A stretch of 64,000 bases of DNA from Incurvaria masculella (Eukaryota; Arthropoda; Insecta; Lepidoptera; Incurvariidae), in NCBI GenBank assembly GCA_946894095.1, contig OX335652.1, positions 4,053,001 to 4,117,000 of the forward strand, written 5' to 3'. This document shows positions 46,001-57,977 of this stretch, in pieces (the stretch's first letter is position 1; each line of letters opens with the position of its first letter). The notes below the pieces were generated by a model. That model was given only the letters and a program-made list of their open reading frames with translations, was not told the origin of the DNA and ran no database searches. The position numbers and the translations under genes are program-made.

Positions 46001-47233
46001 ATGACGATGACAAAAATTCTTATGTCGCTTCCAGAACAGTACAAGCACTTTATATCTGCCTGGGAGTCCGTCAGTGAACCTCGGCTGGAAGATTTGATAG
46101 CGCGCTTGATGACTGAGGAAGAGCGGATGAAGAATGACGATGGCGGCAGTGAAGCGGTTGCGTTGGCTGCAACATGTTATGGTTGTGGTAAGAAAGGACA
46201 CATCAAGAGGTATTGCAAAAATAAAACGCAGCGAGAAGGAAACACGAGTAAGAAAGAAGAACGAAAGTGCTATTTTTGCAAAAAGCCTGGCCACCTAATG
46301 GCAGATTGTTATTTGAGGAAGAAAGCTACTCCCAAGGCTTTCGTGTGCTCAGGAATGAGTGCTGATGAGAATTTATGGGTGCTCGATACAGGAGCAAGTG
46401 ATCATATGACTCCAAGAAAATCGTGGCTCGGGGATTTTAAAGAGTTTGATGAACCAAAACTCGTTGTAATTGGCGATGGAAGTGAGCTACAGGCGAAAGG
46501 CTATGGTACAGTTCGAATCAAAGCCTACGATGGTTTTAAATGGAATCAGATGGTAATACAGAGAGTACTATATGTTCCGGGTTTAAAAGCAAACCTGTTC
46601 TCAAGAGGAGTGGCTCTTGACAAGGGATATAAAATGATGCTGGACAACAAAGTATGCAGATTCTTGGAAGGTGGCATAACGGTGGCAGTGGGGGAAAGAT
46701 CTGAGAAACTATACGTAATGAGCTTCCAAACGTACATCGAAGCGTCGTCAGCCAATATCGGAACAGTCAAAGATAGTCTTACAATTTGGCACGAGAAAAT
46801 GGTTCACCAGAACATGGACCAGATAAAGAAAGTACTTGTGAGTAACAACGTAAAGTATGAGATTCCAGAAGATGATAAATGTGTGGCGTGTATACAAGGT
46901 AAGCATGCACGAAAACCATTTCCTAAGAGTGAGTCGAAGAGTTCACGTCCGGGAGAACTGATACATGCTGATCTATGTGGACCGATGGAGGTGGAGTCTG
47001 TTGGCGGTTCTCGATACTTTTTAGTAATGAAAGACGATTATTCTCATTTTAGAACTGTTTATTTCCTGAAGAAAAAGTCTGAAGCACCAGATAATTTGAG
47101 ATTTTTTATAACGTCGACAAGGAAAAATAATACCGAAATAAGGACTCTTCGAACTGACAATGGAACAGAAATAGTAAATGACAAAGTAAAGAAACTCCTA
47201 CAAGAAGAAGGTATTAGACACGAAACACCGTAG
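46001..47233 (+). pseudogene. copia gag-pol middle: zinc knuckles, protease, integrase N-part
   Basis: This stretch of 410 residues is in the same frame as the gag part. It has two Cys-His knuckles, CYGCGKKGHIKRYC (59-72) and CYFCKKPGHLMADC (90-103), for RNA binding. The protease active site is DTGA (129-132) in WVLDTGASDHM. A GAG-pre-integrase segment (LTIWHEKMVHQNM, then KCVACIQGK) leads into the integrase core with HADLCGP and RTDNGTE, which supply the first two catalytic Asp. It stops at TAG 47231-47233 because one base is missing relative to the continuing frame; the integrase catalytic Glu lies just past the break. Confidence 0.9.
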
Positions 47234-47271
47234 CGTATACAGCACAGCAGAATGGTAGAGCAGAGAGAGAA

Positions 47272-49446
47272 ATGAGAACAATAGTAGAGGCCGCGCGCAC
47301 ATTATTACTGGCCAAAAACCTAGGAAAGGAACTGTGGGCAGAGGCAGTCAACACGGTTGTATTTGTCATAAATCGTACGGGGACGAGCACTGAAAAAGGT
47401 AGAACTCCTTTTGAAATGTATACGAATAAATATTTCAATATTCAGACATTGAAAGTTTTTGGATCAGAAGTATTTGTTCATGTGCCGAAGCAGAAACGAA
47501 AAAAATGGGACCCTAAAAGTAAACCAGCACTATTTGTTGGCTACGGAGAGCTCACCAAGGGTTATAGAGTATATTATCCAGAAAGGAAGCAAGTCGATTA
47601 TGCTCGAGACGTAATTTTTGCAACTTCAAAGAAACAGAAAATGGACATACCAATAACAGAGGAAATAGTGGTGAAAATATTTGATACTAAACCTGACGAA
47701 GAAACTGAAACGGAGGAAACCCAAGGTCATACGGAAATTATCCAGGAGAACCAGCAGCAGAATAATTACGAGTCTCAATGTTCAGACGGCGATGAGGAGC
47801 ACGAAATTTCTGAGGAAGAAAGGGAAAAAAAGAGACCGAAACGTAATTCGAAACTACCACGGCGGTTCGATGACTATGAGATGTGTATGGTGTCAAACTG
47901 CAACGAACCTGTGACCTACAATGAAGCCAAGGAGAGTGAAAGTTCGTCTAAGTGGGAAAATGCTATGAAGAAAGAATTAGCGGCTCTACATGAAAACAAT
48001 ACTTGGACTTTAATCGAAAATTCGAGTCTACCTAAGGACTGTTGTGTGGTGCAAAGTAAATGGGTATTTAAGGAGAAACAAGAGGACTGCGGACAGAAAG
48101 TTTTTAAAGCAAGGCTTGTAGCCAAAGGTTTTCAACAAAAAGGCATTGATGATGTATATTCTCCGGTAGCTAAGCTTACTACTATTCGCACCATGTTAGC
48201 AGTGAGTACATGTAAGAAAATGAAAGTTCATCAGATGGATGTTTGTAGTGCATTTTTATACGGTAACATAAAAGGTGATGTATACATGGAACTACCTGAT
48301 GGCTGTTCTTTCGAGTCAAATAAAATATGTAAATTAAATAAATCCATTTACGGATTGAAAGGCTCACCCAAGTGTTGGAATGAAAAGTTTGATGAGACAA
48401 TGATAAAGAAAAATTTTGTTAAATCAAAAAACGATTATGGTCTATATGTCAAGCAAACTGAAAAAGGCATGCTGTATGTTATTTTGTATGTGGACGACCT
48501 GTTAATTTCAGGAGCTGATGAAAGTGACGTTCTCACAATAAAAAATGTTTTGTGTAATGCTTTTAAAATGAAAGACCTTGGATTAGCCAAGTGTTACCTA
48601 GGAATAGACATTAAGCAGGACGTAGAGAAAGGTGTGACGGAATTAAGTCAAGCGTCTTATTTAAAATATGTGTTACAAAAATTTTATATGACAGATTGTA
48701 AGGAGGTAGGTACTCCGATGGATCCAAATTTCAGACATGAAAATTTAATGAGAAATGAGTGTGAAAGCAAAGAAATCGAAACTAGATGTAGACAGTTGAT
48801 CGGATCCATAATGTATGCAATGTTGGGTACTCGACCAGATTTGAGTATCGCTATCTCGATACTGAGTCGATACCAGAAATGTGCTAGTAATGACCTATGG
48901 ATAGCGCTTAAACGAGTTCTAAGATATATCAAAGGTACTGTAAATTTAAGTTTAGTGTACTCATGCACTGAAAATGACACAGTGATAACAGGCTATGTAG
49001 ATTCAGATTGGGGCGGTGATCTCGTAGAACGAAAATCGACATCTGGTTGTTTGTTTACAGTGTTAGCATGTACAGTATCATGGTGTTCTCGAAAGCAACC
49101 AACTGTGGCACTATCGTCAACGGAGGCCGAATATATGGCACTCAGTAATGCTGTCAGTGAAGCATGCTGGCTAAAAAATGTATTGACTGATACGGATGTA
49201 ATGTTTTCAGGACCAGTTGTACTTTATGAAGACAATCAGTCGGCTATTAAAATCACAAAAAATCCTGAAAATCATAAGAGACTGAAACATATAGATATTA
49301 AACATCACTTTATTAGGGAAAGGGTTTCTGATGGACAGATTGATGTAAAATATATAAATACAAATCTGCAGTTGGCAGATATGCTCACAAAACCATTAAA
49401 TAGTGTAAGATATAGAATGTTGTGTGAAAAAATTGGGTTAAAGTAA
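47272..49446 (+). pseudogene. copia pol C-part: integrase end, reverse transcriptase, RNase H
   Basis: A 724-residue frame, shifted relative to the upstream pol frame. It starts inside the integrase (REMRTIVEAARTLLL class motif), continues with an acidic linker, and then the copia reverse transcriptase: KWVFKEKQ, MDVCSAFLYG with one catalytic Asp, and YVDDLL with the paired Asp. RNase H follows with VDSDWGGD, SSTEAEYMALS and YEDNQSAIKI, ending KHIDIKHHF and a stop before the 3' LTR. RT and RNase H motifs are intact. The listed start is only the first ATG after the frameshift; translation from it is not expected. Confidence 0.92.
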
Positions 49447-49545
49447 AAATTCACATAATAATATGTCAATGCAGTTACCAGCGATATGTCGTAACGTATT
49501 TTTTAAGTTGAAAGAGTTGTGATTTATTTTTTGTTTGAGTGGGGG

Positions 49546-49687
49546 TGTTAGAGAGCAAAGAAAAAAGTAAAATGTAATCTGTCACTTGTCAAAAATGGCC
49601 TAGCGATACGGTTGTTGTGTGCTACTAATAAAAACTGCATCGGACGCAATCTTTCATTTAATTGTTCCTCGCCCCTAACTTGCTACA
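49546..49687 (+). repeat. 3' LTR of the copia element
   Basis: A 142-bp copy of the 5' LTR, preceded by the purine tract GAGTGGGGG and followed by the target duplication AATGC. Confidence 0.95.
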
Positions 49688-49692
49688 AATGC

Positions 49693-50860
49693 AAACATGG
49701 ACAATTCAAGAATAATCAATATTATTTGTTTTGCAATGTTTGACCCATACTTGCAATACATTAATGATTCCCTCTTTGTGTTTATTTTATTTTATGATTT
49801 CAATATTTACAAATTGTGTATATTCGAATTTATTAATTTATCCTTAATATCTATGATTTTTACTCAGAAAAACGATGGTTTAAAGAATGATTCCATTAAT
49901 ATTTTTTTCATTTTCCCGCTTGCAAATTCGCGAAAAGATTATTTGATGCCTTGTTAACTATACAATCATGGTACTACTTGTTCTGACCACTATCACTAAA
50001 TAGGAACCTTAATATTTTAATGTGCAATACAATATATTGATATTTATTTTTGTGATCATTTTTGGCAACCCTGCCGTTTTCACTTTAATTTTTCATTTAG
50101 TTTTGACGCGCCATTCTGGTCTAAGGGCTTAGCATGCGCGCATCGTTGATGTGTCATGATGGATTAGGATGAATTTTGCACTTTATCTTGACCAGACGTC
50201 ACAAATGTCACCATCCCTTTTTCTCATGCTATAACTAATTCAATTTAAGGAAATTGTTGTCTCATTTCATTCTTCCGCGATTAGATGAATCTATATGTCA
50301 CTTTTTCGCATGATGCATTTCCTTATACCTTGGTCCTGCTCTATTACCCTTTACGTACCTAGTAGAGTTTGGTGTGCATGTAAAAGTATAGGTGTGTGGG
50401 TTTTTTTTAAAAATAGGAACGCTTTTGAACTATCGTCAGTATGGAGGTACCGTATCCATTCTTTTTCATCTAAATTGATCTAAGTTATGTTGTCAATATA
50501 ATAAAACCAAAATAAAATACCTCTAATTGCTTATATGTAATGTAATGTAGTTTTTCAAGTTTAGTGGCCAGGACCAACATTTCTTTCCTAATCATGAATT
50601 GGTTCGATGCCAAGTTTTTTCCGAAAATCATGTTTGCAGAAAACTAAAACGCCTAGCGTATCTAGGAATCTAGGAAAGCGAAAAAGTCACAGATGAAAGG
50701 GAGTCACTTTCGCGTGACGTCATCAAACATAAAATTTTATGTTGTGTCATTGCACTCCAATTAGAATAACTAGAAAGGGACAACACTAGGGTGAATCGTG
50801 GTGAGTCACCGGTGACACACAGGTGAGAATCTCACGAGTGGTCTCTCGTACTCGGTACTC
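49693..50860. other. No gene seen downstream of the copia element
   Basis: AT-rich sequence. From about 50690, segments shared with 51735-51905 begin (GACAACACTAGGGTGA, GTGAGTCACCGGTGAC). Confidence 0.5.
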
Positions 50861-51026
50861 GTGAGCGTCTACTCATGAAAGCGAAGGCGAAAAGTTCTCG
50901 TGCTCGCTTCTGTCAAACTATATGTAGAAAAAATTTAGGCATACTTTTTTATATGGAGTTTGTCAGAACCGAACACGAGGACTTGGTAGGCTTTGCATAT
51001 CTATTCAGGAAAGTTAAAACGACTTA

Positions 51027-51185
51027 GGGCATAGTGCACGAAAGGACAAAAAATCAAAATCAACGTCAAAGTATGATCAAACACGTCACTTTGTGTGGAC
51101 AGCATGGAAGGAGCTCTATACGGATCACTAAAAGTGACGTGTTTGATCATTGATTAACTCGGCGGTCTCTTCGTGCAACCGGGGC
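51027..51185 (+). mobile_element. Family C palindromic MITE, 159 bp
   Basis: GGGCATAGTGCACGAAAGGA to TCGTGCAACCGGGGC, flanked by TTA on both sides. Internal arms GATCAAACACGTCACTTT and AAAGTGACGTGTTTGATC are perfect. It lies at the end of the RTE-like LINE fragment. Confidence 0.9.
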
Positions 51186-51189
51186 TTAA

Positions 51190-51750
51190 TCACAGATGAA
51201 AGTGAGTTGCTTTCGCTCCATTGCTCGCTGGGCAACTTTCAACCTTTGAACAACGGCGACCGTCAGAGTACACGTTTCACACCCGTATTTCATAACCGGG
51301 AGGACGCACTGGTCATATATTCGGGTCTTTAAATTGTGCGGGAGGTCAGACGAATTTAAGTATTCCGAAGGCAGCCCAACCCAGTTGAATCCGTCACTCA
51401 ACCTCCTTAGTCAGTCCTTGTCTACCAAGCCGAAGAATTTGACCGAGATATGCGTAGGACCGAGTGCACGACGGTACAAAAAATCAAAATTAACGTCAAA
51501 GTATGATCAAACACGTCTCTTTGTGTGGACAGTATTGACGGAACTCTATGCAGATCACTAAAAGTGACGTGTTTGAACATTGATTAACTCGGCCGTCTCT
51601 TCGTGCAACCGGGACGTACTGTTCAACCTGTTCGATAACTTCGCCGTCGATAACGATTTGTCCTCCCGTCATACCCTCGGTCGCCATGACCTTACTTTTG
51701 TCCCGGCTCATCTTCAGCCCGACGTCATGATTAGAAAGATACAACACTAG
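51190..51750 (-). pseudogene. RTE-like LINE RT fragment split by a family C MITE
   Basis: The minus strand has VGLKMSRDKSKVM and IVIDGEVIEQVEQYV (about 51725-51620), then the MITE 51457-51615, then WVGLPSEYLNSSDLPHNLKT and RIYDQCVLPVMKYGCETCTL (51395-51270). These are motifs of the endonuclease-reverse transcriptase LINEs common in Lepidoptera. A second MITE sits at its lower end. Confidence 0.8.
51457..51615 (+). mobile_element. Family C palindromic MITE, 159 bp, inside an RTE-like LINE
   Basis: GGACCGAGTGCACGACGGTA to TCGTGCAACCGGGAC, flanked by GTA on both sides. LINE coding sequence continues on either side. Confidence 0.85.
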
Positions 51751-51905
51751 GGTGACTGTCATTTCATGGGTACGAAAGCGTTGTGAATCACTGGTGAGTC
51801 ACCAGTGACTCTCAGTGTAAAAAAGTAGACCCTGGCATACCTGGCGAAAGCGAGAAGTTGTCGTATTCGGTTCTGTCAAACTCTACATAGAAAAAATATG
51901 GCTAT

Positions 51906-53965
51906 ACTAGCTGCGGTACCCGGCTCCGCTCGGGTTAGTGTCGGCTAAATTATTTCATGGATAAAAAGTAGCCCACATGGCTGATCCAAAATAGGGTCAA
52001 ACTGGTCCATGACAATGTATCCATCTACCAAATTTAATCAAGATCGTTCGAGATGAAATAGCATGATTTAATGAGAAACATCCAATAATTCCCATTTAGA
52101 GCTTCGTTGACATTTGGTGGCTATTTAAAAAAAAAGCATTTGCCGCCAGAACCTTGCTGCACTTGCACTGCAACATTGTTTACCTAGTAAGTAAGTAACG
52201 TGTAATGTAGGTAAGTTTTGCGTGGACTCCAACCCACAGCTAGCCTCAACATCGAAAACAGTAACCCATCTCGAACCTGACTGCTCCCAGAGATCCTATA
52301 CATTGATAAAATACGCACATAAATCGGGTTAGTGGTTCGCAAGTTATAAGAATTTAACACTCTCTACTCACCCTTCAGGTAATGAAACGTTATATTATGT
52401 AGCCTATAAGTTTTGAGTAGAATCAGGCTAGACGTAGATACAATCCGCATCTAAATCGAGTAATTGGTTCTCAAGGATTTTACCAAGTAGTCCTAAAGTT
52501 GCGGGAAATACCAAGCTGTACCCGCCCCCCCTCTCCCGCTGCCGTCGGACCGCCCGCCCCGCCCCCGGCCCCGCTCCCGCCGCCGCCCCCGGCCCCGCTC
52601 CCCTTGGTGTGAAGTAGCGCTACTGGCATCGTTTTCGCAGCCCCGTGAAAGTTCTTAAGCCCATGGGCACAATATCTTTATAAATTGTAGCCTATGTGTT
52701 ATTCTGATGTATAAGCTATATTATTGTAAAGTTTCATTAGAATCCATTCAGTAGTTTTTACGTGAAAGAGTAACAAACATCCATCCATCCATCCGTCCAT
52801 TATTACAAACTTTCCCCTTTATAATATTTACTAGCTGCGGTACCCGGCTCCGCTCGGGTTAGTGTCGGCTAAATTATCACATGGATAAAAAGTCGCCCAC
52901 ATGACTGGTCCAAAATAGGGTCAAACTGGTCCAGGACAATGTATCCATGTACCAAATTTAATCAAGATCCTTCGAGCCGAAATAGCATGGTTTAATGAGA
53001 AACATCCAATAATTCCCATTTAGAGCTTCGTTGACGTTTGGTGGCTATTTAAAAAAAAAACATTTGCCGCGAGAACCTTTCTGCACTTTCACTGCTACAT
53101 TGCTTACCTAGTAAGTAACGTGTAACGTAGGTAAGTTTTGCGTGGACTCCAACCCACAGCCAGCCTCAACATCGAAAACAGTAACCCATCTCGAACCTGA
53201 CTGCTCCCAGAGATGCTATACATCGATAAAATACGCACATAAATCAGGTAAGTGGTTCGCATGTTATAAGACTTTAAGACTCACTACTTACCCTTCTGGT
53301 AATGAAGCGTTATATTATGTAATCTATAAGTTTTTAGTAGAATCAGGCTAGACGTAGATACAATGCACATCTAAATCGAGTAATTGGTTCTCAAGGATTT
53401 TATTCTGTTGGTCGCTCCTCCGGCGATTTAGCGTGATGCCAAGTAGTCCTAAAGTTGCAGGAAATACCAAGCCGTACTTCAGTAAAAGTAAGCGCTGCCG
53501 CCGCAAAGCCGAGCCGTGCATAGCATTCCAGTTTGTATGACAGCCCCATCTTAGCGTAAGCGGAACTGAATTCTATTTAGCCAATCCTAATTCCCGGGTA
53601 GTTAAATGTACATGTACTAAGTTTTACAAATCGCTAGTGCCTTGAAAATTCGCCAAACGGACACCAAACAGTCACGACGTCTGCCCTCACGTCCCCCCCC
53701 CCTCCCCTCGCCGCCGCTCCACGCCACCGCCCCCGGCTCCTCTCCCCCTAGTGTGAAGTATCGCTACCGGCATCGTTTTCGCAGCCCCGTGAAAGTTCGA
53801 AAGCCCATGGGCACATAAATTGTAGCCTATGTGTTATTCTGATGTATAAGCTATATTATTGTAAAGTTTCATTAGAATCCATTCAGTAGTTTTTACGTGA
53901 AAGAGTAACAAACATCCATCCATCCATCCATCCATGCATTATTACAAACTTTCCCCTTTATATTA
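51906..53965 (+). repeat. Tandem pair of a family F repeat, about 0.93 and 1.13 kb
   Basis: Both units start CTAGCTGCGGTACCCGGCTC, then CGCTCGGGTTAGTGTCGGCT, and end after a CATC(C)n stretch with CAAACTTTCCCCTTTA. The units start at 51906 and 52832 and are closely similar. The second has about 250 bp (53410-53690) lacking in the first. Each has a C-rich tract (52525-52605, 53693-53745). The class is uncertain; no coding sequence. Confidence 0.8.
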
Positions 53966-54362
53966 TTTATTAGATTAGATATTAGATTTTTTTCTACAAC
54001 ACTATGTATATATATATATATAGACGAACACGAGAACTTCTCGTTTCGCTTTCATGAGTAAACGGTCAGAGTTGCAAGCCTTTCCATTTAACAAAAACAT
54101 AGGCAGCTGATCTGATTTTGACAGTGACAGACTGATGATCTTGAATTTATTTCTTCAAAAAACGAGGCGAAATGAATACGCCTTCGAAGTACTCTTTGGG
54201 CACCCGCCTCCGTTTTCCTGTAACCTTTTCATTACTTCTAGCTGCAGGCGCTATAACATTTAAAATGAGGTATGTCGTTTTGATAATTGTCTGCGATAAA
54301 TCAGATCACCAGTACGATCTTAGGAGCTTAAATTTCAGAACATTTTCTGTCGGGTTCAGATT

Positions 54363-54775
54363 TTTGCCGGACTAAACCGGTTTTTGTATGGTTAGTCCGG
54401 TGCTAAGTTTTGACAGGTAATCCTTTTTAATTTCTACATTTATTCCGATTATACCGTGCTTTGCTTTTACTCGACACTGGCAGAAATACGCAAAACTCAA
54501 GCGTGATTGCCAAAAAGGCTAATCCACCAGCCTGGTGTGAAGCCTTTAAAGAAGAAGAAGAAGAAGAAGGTTCACTCTTAATAAGACTGCTATATTTTAA
54601 AGCCTCAAGTGTAAAAGTATATTTTTGTATGTAGTAGTATGTATGTAGTATATTTTTGTAAAAGTGTATTTTTGCCGGACTAAACCGGTTTTTGTATGGT
54701 TAGTCCGGTGCTAAGTTTTGACAGGTTCACTCTTAATAAGACTGCTATATTTTAAAGCCTCAAGTGTAAAAGTAT
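54363..54775 (+). repeat. Family G termini, two copies
   Basis: CCGGACTAAACCGGTTTTTG, then TATGGTTAGTCCGG, occurs at 54369 and 54675. Outer arms CCGGACTAA / TTAGTCCGG form a hairpin, followed by TGCTAAGTTTTGACAGGT. CACTCTTAATAAGACTGCTA is repeated at about 54572 and 54728. Further copies lie near 27417, 28430 and 57268. An (AAG)n stretch lies at 54552-54570. Confidence 0.75.
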
Positions 54776-56149
54776 CTCAATACTTAAAAGCTTAGTGGCT
54801 CTTAGATCTGATACCGTACCGATGTACCCTCGACGACAAAAGTCCAGTAGCACCCTACGGTCTGGTTTGTTTTGTACATGTGGCGTGCCCCTTCCCCTGC
54901 TGATCTGTTTTCATGTGGGGCGTCCTACTGTAATCCGCGCGGGCGATGCTATCCCCTCCGCATGATGCGAGCGCTTCATAGCAATCACGTTGGAATGTGC
55001 AACCAGACTTTTGAATGCGACTACACATCTTCGCCAGGATCAAGATGTTGCGAATAATATTGTGATTTCCAGGCGAATAGGATGAAAGTTTGATGCTTTA
55101 GAAACAATTCTTTATTCAATTATTAACTTAATACATTTATTCCTTCGCTTGGTGATAATTCTTTTTCAAAATAGTGCCCGCTCATTACGTATTGCTGTGT
55201 TTACAAAAGATTGCTCAGGTTTTAAACATTGCAAGCGATTGAGTAAACTAACAGAGCAAAAAGTGCAACAATCATTGGAACACACACACTTGGACTTAAA
55301 AAATAAATATACCAGATATTTATTTTCACCTTCCCTTTCATTCGGCCAATATGAGCTGAGAAATCTAAGCCAAAACAAACCAGAGCTAGAGTTTATATGT
55401 AACCTAAGAGCGAGAATGTTTTGAGGTATGCACATACTTAATAACTTACTTTGTACAATTAATTTCGTTTGAACTGGCAAGCGGGAAAAATGCCTAAGGA
55501 AGTCTGGCTTAAGGTTAAATGTAATCAAAATTTTGATATAGTTGTTAATACTTATTGTCACATAACCCTTCCTTGCAATTCCGCCCATACATGCACACAG
55601 CTTAAAACTGGGATAGTAATATTTGTTTGAGTTATATGCACAAATATAATCATGTTGCCTGCCTCGCCCCGGCTCGCTTTCTCTCTTAGGGTATAGGATT
55701 TCTATGTCACGACGCGCTCCGATGCTTAAAATATTATCGAATCACATTGTTATCTCACATTATATTTCTCTGTTACTGAAACAAACAATACACAGCTAAA
55801 ATCGTACATATATGTCGCTGCCGCTACTGCAAGAAGCTTGATGTGACAAGGTGATTTCTGTGCTGTACCCCTGCAGCATTTTGAAAGTTGTGTTTGGGTT
55901 TCCGCAAGGTTGTGCTTGGTATAAATGCAGGTTTTTTTAAATTTGTTTAGTGTGAGAAATGTATTTGTCCATAGAATCCATGTCCATATTATACCTAAAA
56001 TAAAACAGAGTGGTTTATTGTTCAATTGAATAGGAAATTTAAATTTTATGTTTTAACATAAATGCTAGTTATCTATGCCTTAAAATAAGAATAATGTAAA
56101 TATCCGAGTGTAGCGTGTCCACCGATTTGACAAAATTCAATACAATTGT
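54776..56149. other. No gene seen
   Basis: Open frames at 55149-55424 (plus) and 55166-55588 (minus) overlap each other and match nothing recognisable. Confidence 0.45.
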
Positions 56150-56525
56150 CGGTCTCTGTAGCTCAGTGTGTGACGCCTTGCAATTCGATAAGCTGGGGAA
56201 GCATCACTGAGCGCAGTTAGGTTCTGGATGGATGACTATTTTCAACCGTTGAGGCTGGCCGACATTTGGATTCCACATAAAACTGAAGGTCCCCTTCCTT
56301 ACTACTAGGTGGTACGGTTAATTCCGCCTGGGTTGGTACAATCGCATTGAATGAACGATGGTCGAAGCGGCAATACAAATTGTTCCGTGTTTTCCATCCA
56401 GTTCAATGTAACCGAGCAATATCAGGAAGGTCCTGGCATGGCACCTAGATCCCATGTGGTGTGTTATGCTTATATCGTACAATCAGTTCGGTATTAGCCA
56501 TCTATGTCCAGTTACATTAAAAAAT
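56150..56525 (+). mobile_element. SINE with 5S-rRNA-like head and family B body
   Basis: The head contains GCGCAGTTAGGTTCTGGATG followed by GATGAC, close to the 5S rRNA internal control region (GTAGTCAGTACTTGGATGGG, TGACC). After TTTTCAACCGTTGAGGCTGG the element carries the same body as the tRNA-headed SINEs (GGTCGAAGCGGCAAT, GGTCCTGGCATGGCACCTA). Confidence 0.7.
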
Positions 56526-56587
56526 ACAATACAAAAGAAAACTGTAAATCAGACCACTGGTCTCGTCGGGCCTAATTCCAAAACAAG

Positions 56588-57140
56588 TCGTATTCACTAC
56601 GTATAATATTCACAACGTATAATGTTATACGTTAAGCATGAATAAAGTTTAAAAATAAAATCAACTCTTTGCATCATGCAGAACGTATAATAGTCACAAC
56701 GTATAATATTCCTAACATGAATTCACAAAAAAAGAAAACAATGCAGAACGTATAATATGCCAAGAAGCACTGCATAAAGCGCCCTAATACGATACATTTA
56801 AGGCTGAAATTGCTACGAATCGATATTTGCTACAATTTCGAAAGGCCACCTTACGCTAATTGAGACGGTCGAAATGTCACGTGCGAGTATACGCTTTAAA
56901 AGTATATACATAAGGGCGCTTATCGTATGAAAAGTTTTTGGATTATATGATATGCATGGTTTTCTTTTTTTGTTAAATAAAGATCATAATATTATACGTT
57001 ATGCATGGAGAAATAAGTAATTTAATTTTTTAAACTTTTTCATGCACTACGTATAAAGTTATACGATCTGCCGATTATACGTTGTGCATGGTTTTAAAAT
57101 TTTGTTAAAATATGACATTATACGATCTGCATATTAGACG
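56588..57140. mobile_element. Block with clustered ACGTATAAT motifs, likely DNA transposon ends
   Basis: At least ten copies of (G)AACGTATAAT or near matches occur. They are mostly forward in the left half (56597-56760) and inverted in the right half (56990-57140), several followed by GCATG or CTGC. An inverted pair GCGCCCTAATACGAT / TATCGTATG with AAGGGCGC lies inside. Such subterminal arrays resemble transposase-binding sites. No transposase is present; borders are not fixed. Confidence 0.5.
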
Positions 57141-57977
57141 TTCTGCCGTTCCCCCTTCCAAAACTACATCCTTTAAGTCAGTCGTTACCCTGGTATCAAT
57201 TTCCCATGCTATGGGTGATAACGGTTTACATGCTCTTACAGCCGTATTCAGTTTGGGCGAAAGTCGCCGGACTAAACGGGTTTTTGTTTCGTGTAAACTG
57301 GTGCTAGTCTCGTAGTTTTGACAGGTTCTCTTTAATGTTTGTTAATCTTCGTTAATGTTTTACTAAGTTTTTGAAATTCAGGAAAACAAAATATATTGTC
57401 AAAATCTTCGTTTGTGTTTGAATTTTTTAATATATCTGCTTCATAGCAATCGCGTTGGAATGTGCTACTGGACTTTTGAATGCGACTGTACCTACTCCCA
57501 ATTTATGATTGAATTTTGAAAAAATATTAAAAGATATTAATGTTCCTGAAATTTTTTTTCTTTTTTTTAGCTTTCGTAGAGATTTTCAAATATCTTAGAG
57601 ATGCTGTGATTAGAATATGTTTTTTTTTTTTTGTTTCTTTTATTTTAATAAATAGATTTGAACCCTAAAATATATCCAATATTCGTTAATCCATCCCCTT
57701 CGATTCCACTGGAAAAGATGTGGGTAAATAGCCATTATTGCGTATAAATGTACAGATTGACTAAAAAATATATAAAGGTAGTGCGGAATCAAAATCTCTC
57801 AAAAAGTATTTTGATTCATAGATAGATAGGAAGTAATATTTTTACATTAGCATATGTAGTTCACAATATTTAATGAACTTTGCAGTTTTTATTTTTATTG
57901 AAGACCAAGATTAGTTTACAAATGGATAATTTATATCAATAGTAGATTCAATACCTGACCATATTTTTTCTTTTCAG
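57141..57977. other. Intron side of the terminal exon
   Basis: A family G terminus (CGGACTAAACGGGTTTTTG) lies near 57268. The rest is AT-rich with T-runs leading to the acceptor at 57977. Confidence 0.5.

Larger units (their letters stand above)
45230..49687 (+). mobile_element. Ty1/copia LTR retrotransposon, full length, coding region broken
   Basis: Two 142-bp LTRs (45230-45371, 49546-49687), each TGTTAGAG...TTGCTACA, read identical. AATGC at 45225-45229 and 49688-49692 is a perfect 5-bp target duplication. After the 5' LTR comes a primer-binding site (45372-45385), before the 3' LTR a G-rich purine tract (about 49537-49545). The internal region encodes gag, two zinc knuckles, protease, integrase, reverse transcriptase and RNase H in copia order. 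A TAG in gag and a one-base frameshift in integrase interrupt the single expected frame. Identical LTRs mean a recent insertion by the usual LTR clock. Confidence 0.97.

Noticed and set aside
45974..46001. Stop in copia gag as a natural gag-pol boundary
   Set aside because: Copia-type elements use one continuous frame, and gag sequence continues in the same frame beyond the stop. Programmed read-through remains possible but unsupported.
47681..47914. Alternative frames inside copia pol
   Set aside because: They are shadows of the main pol frame.
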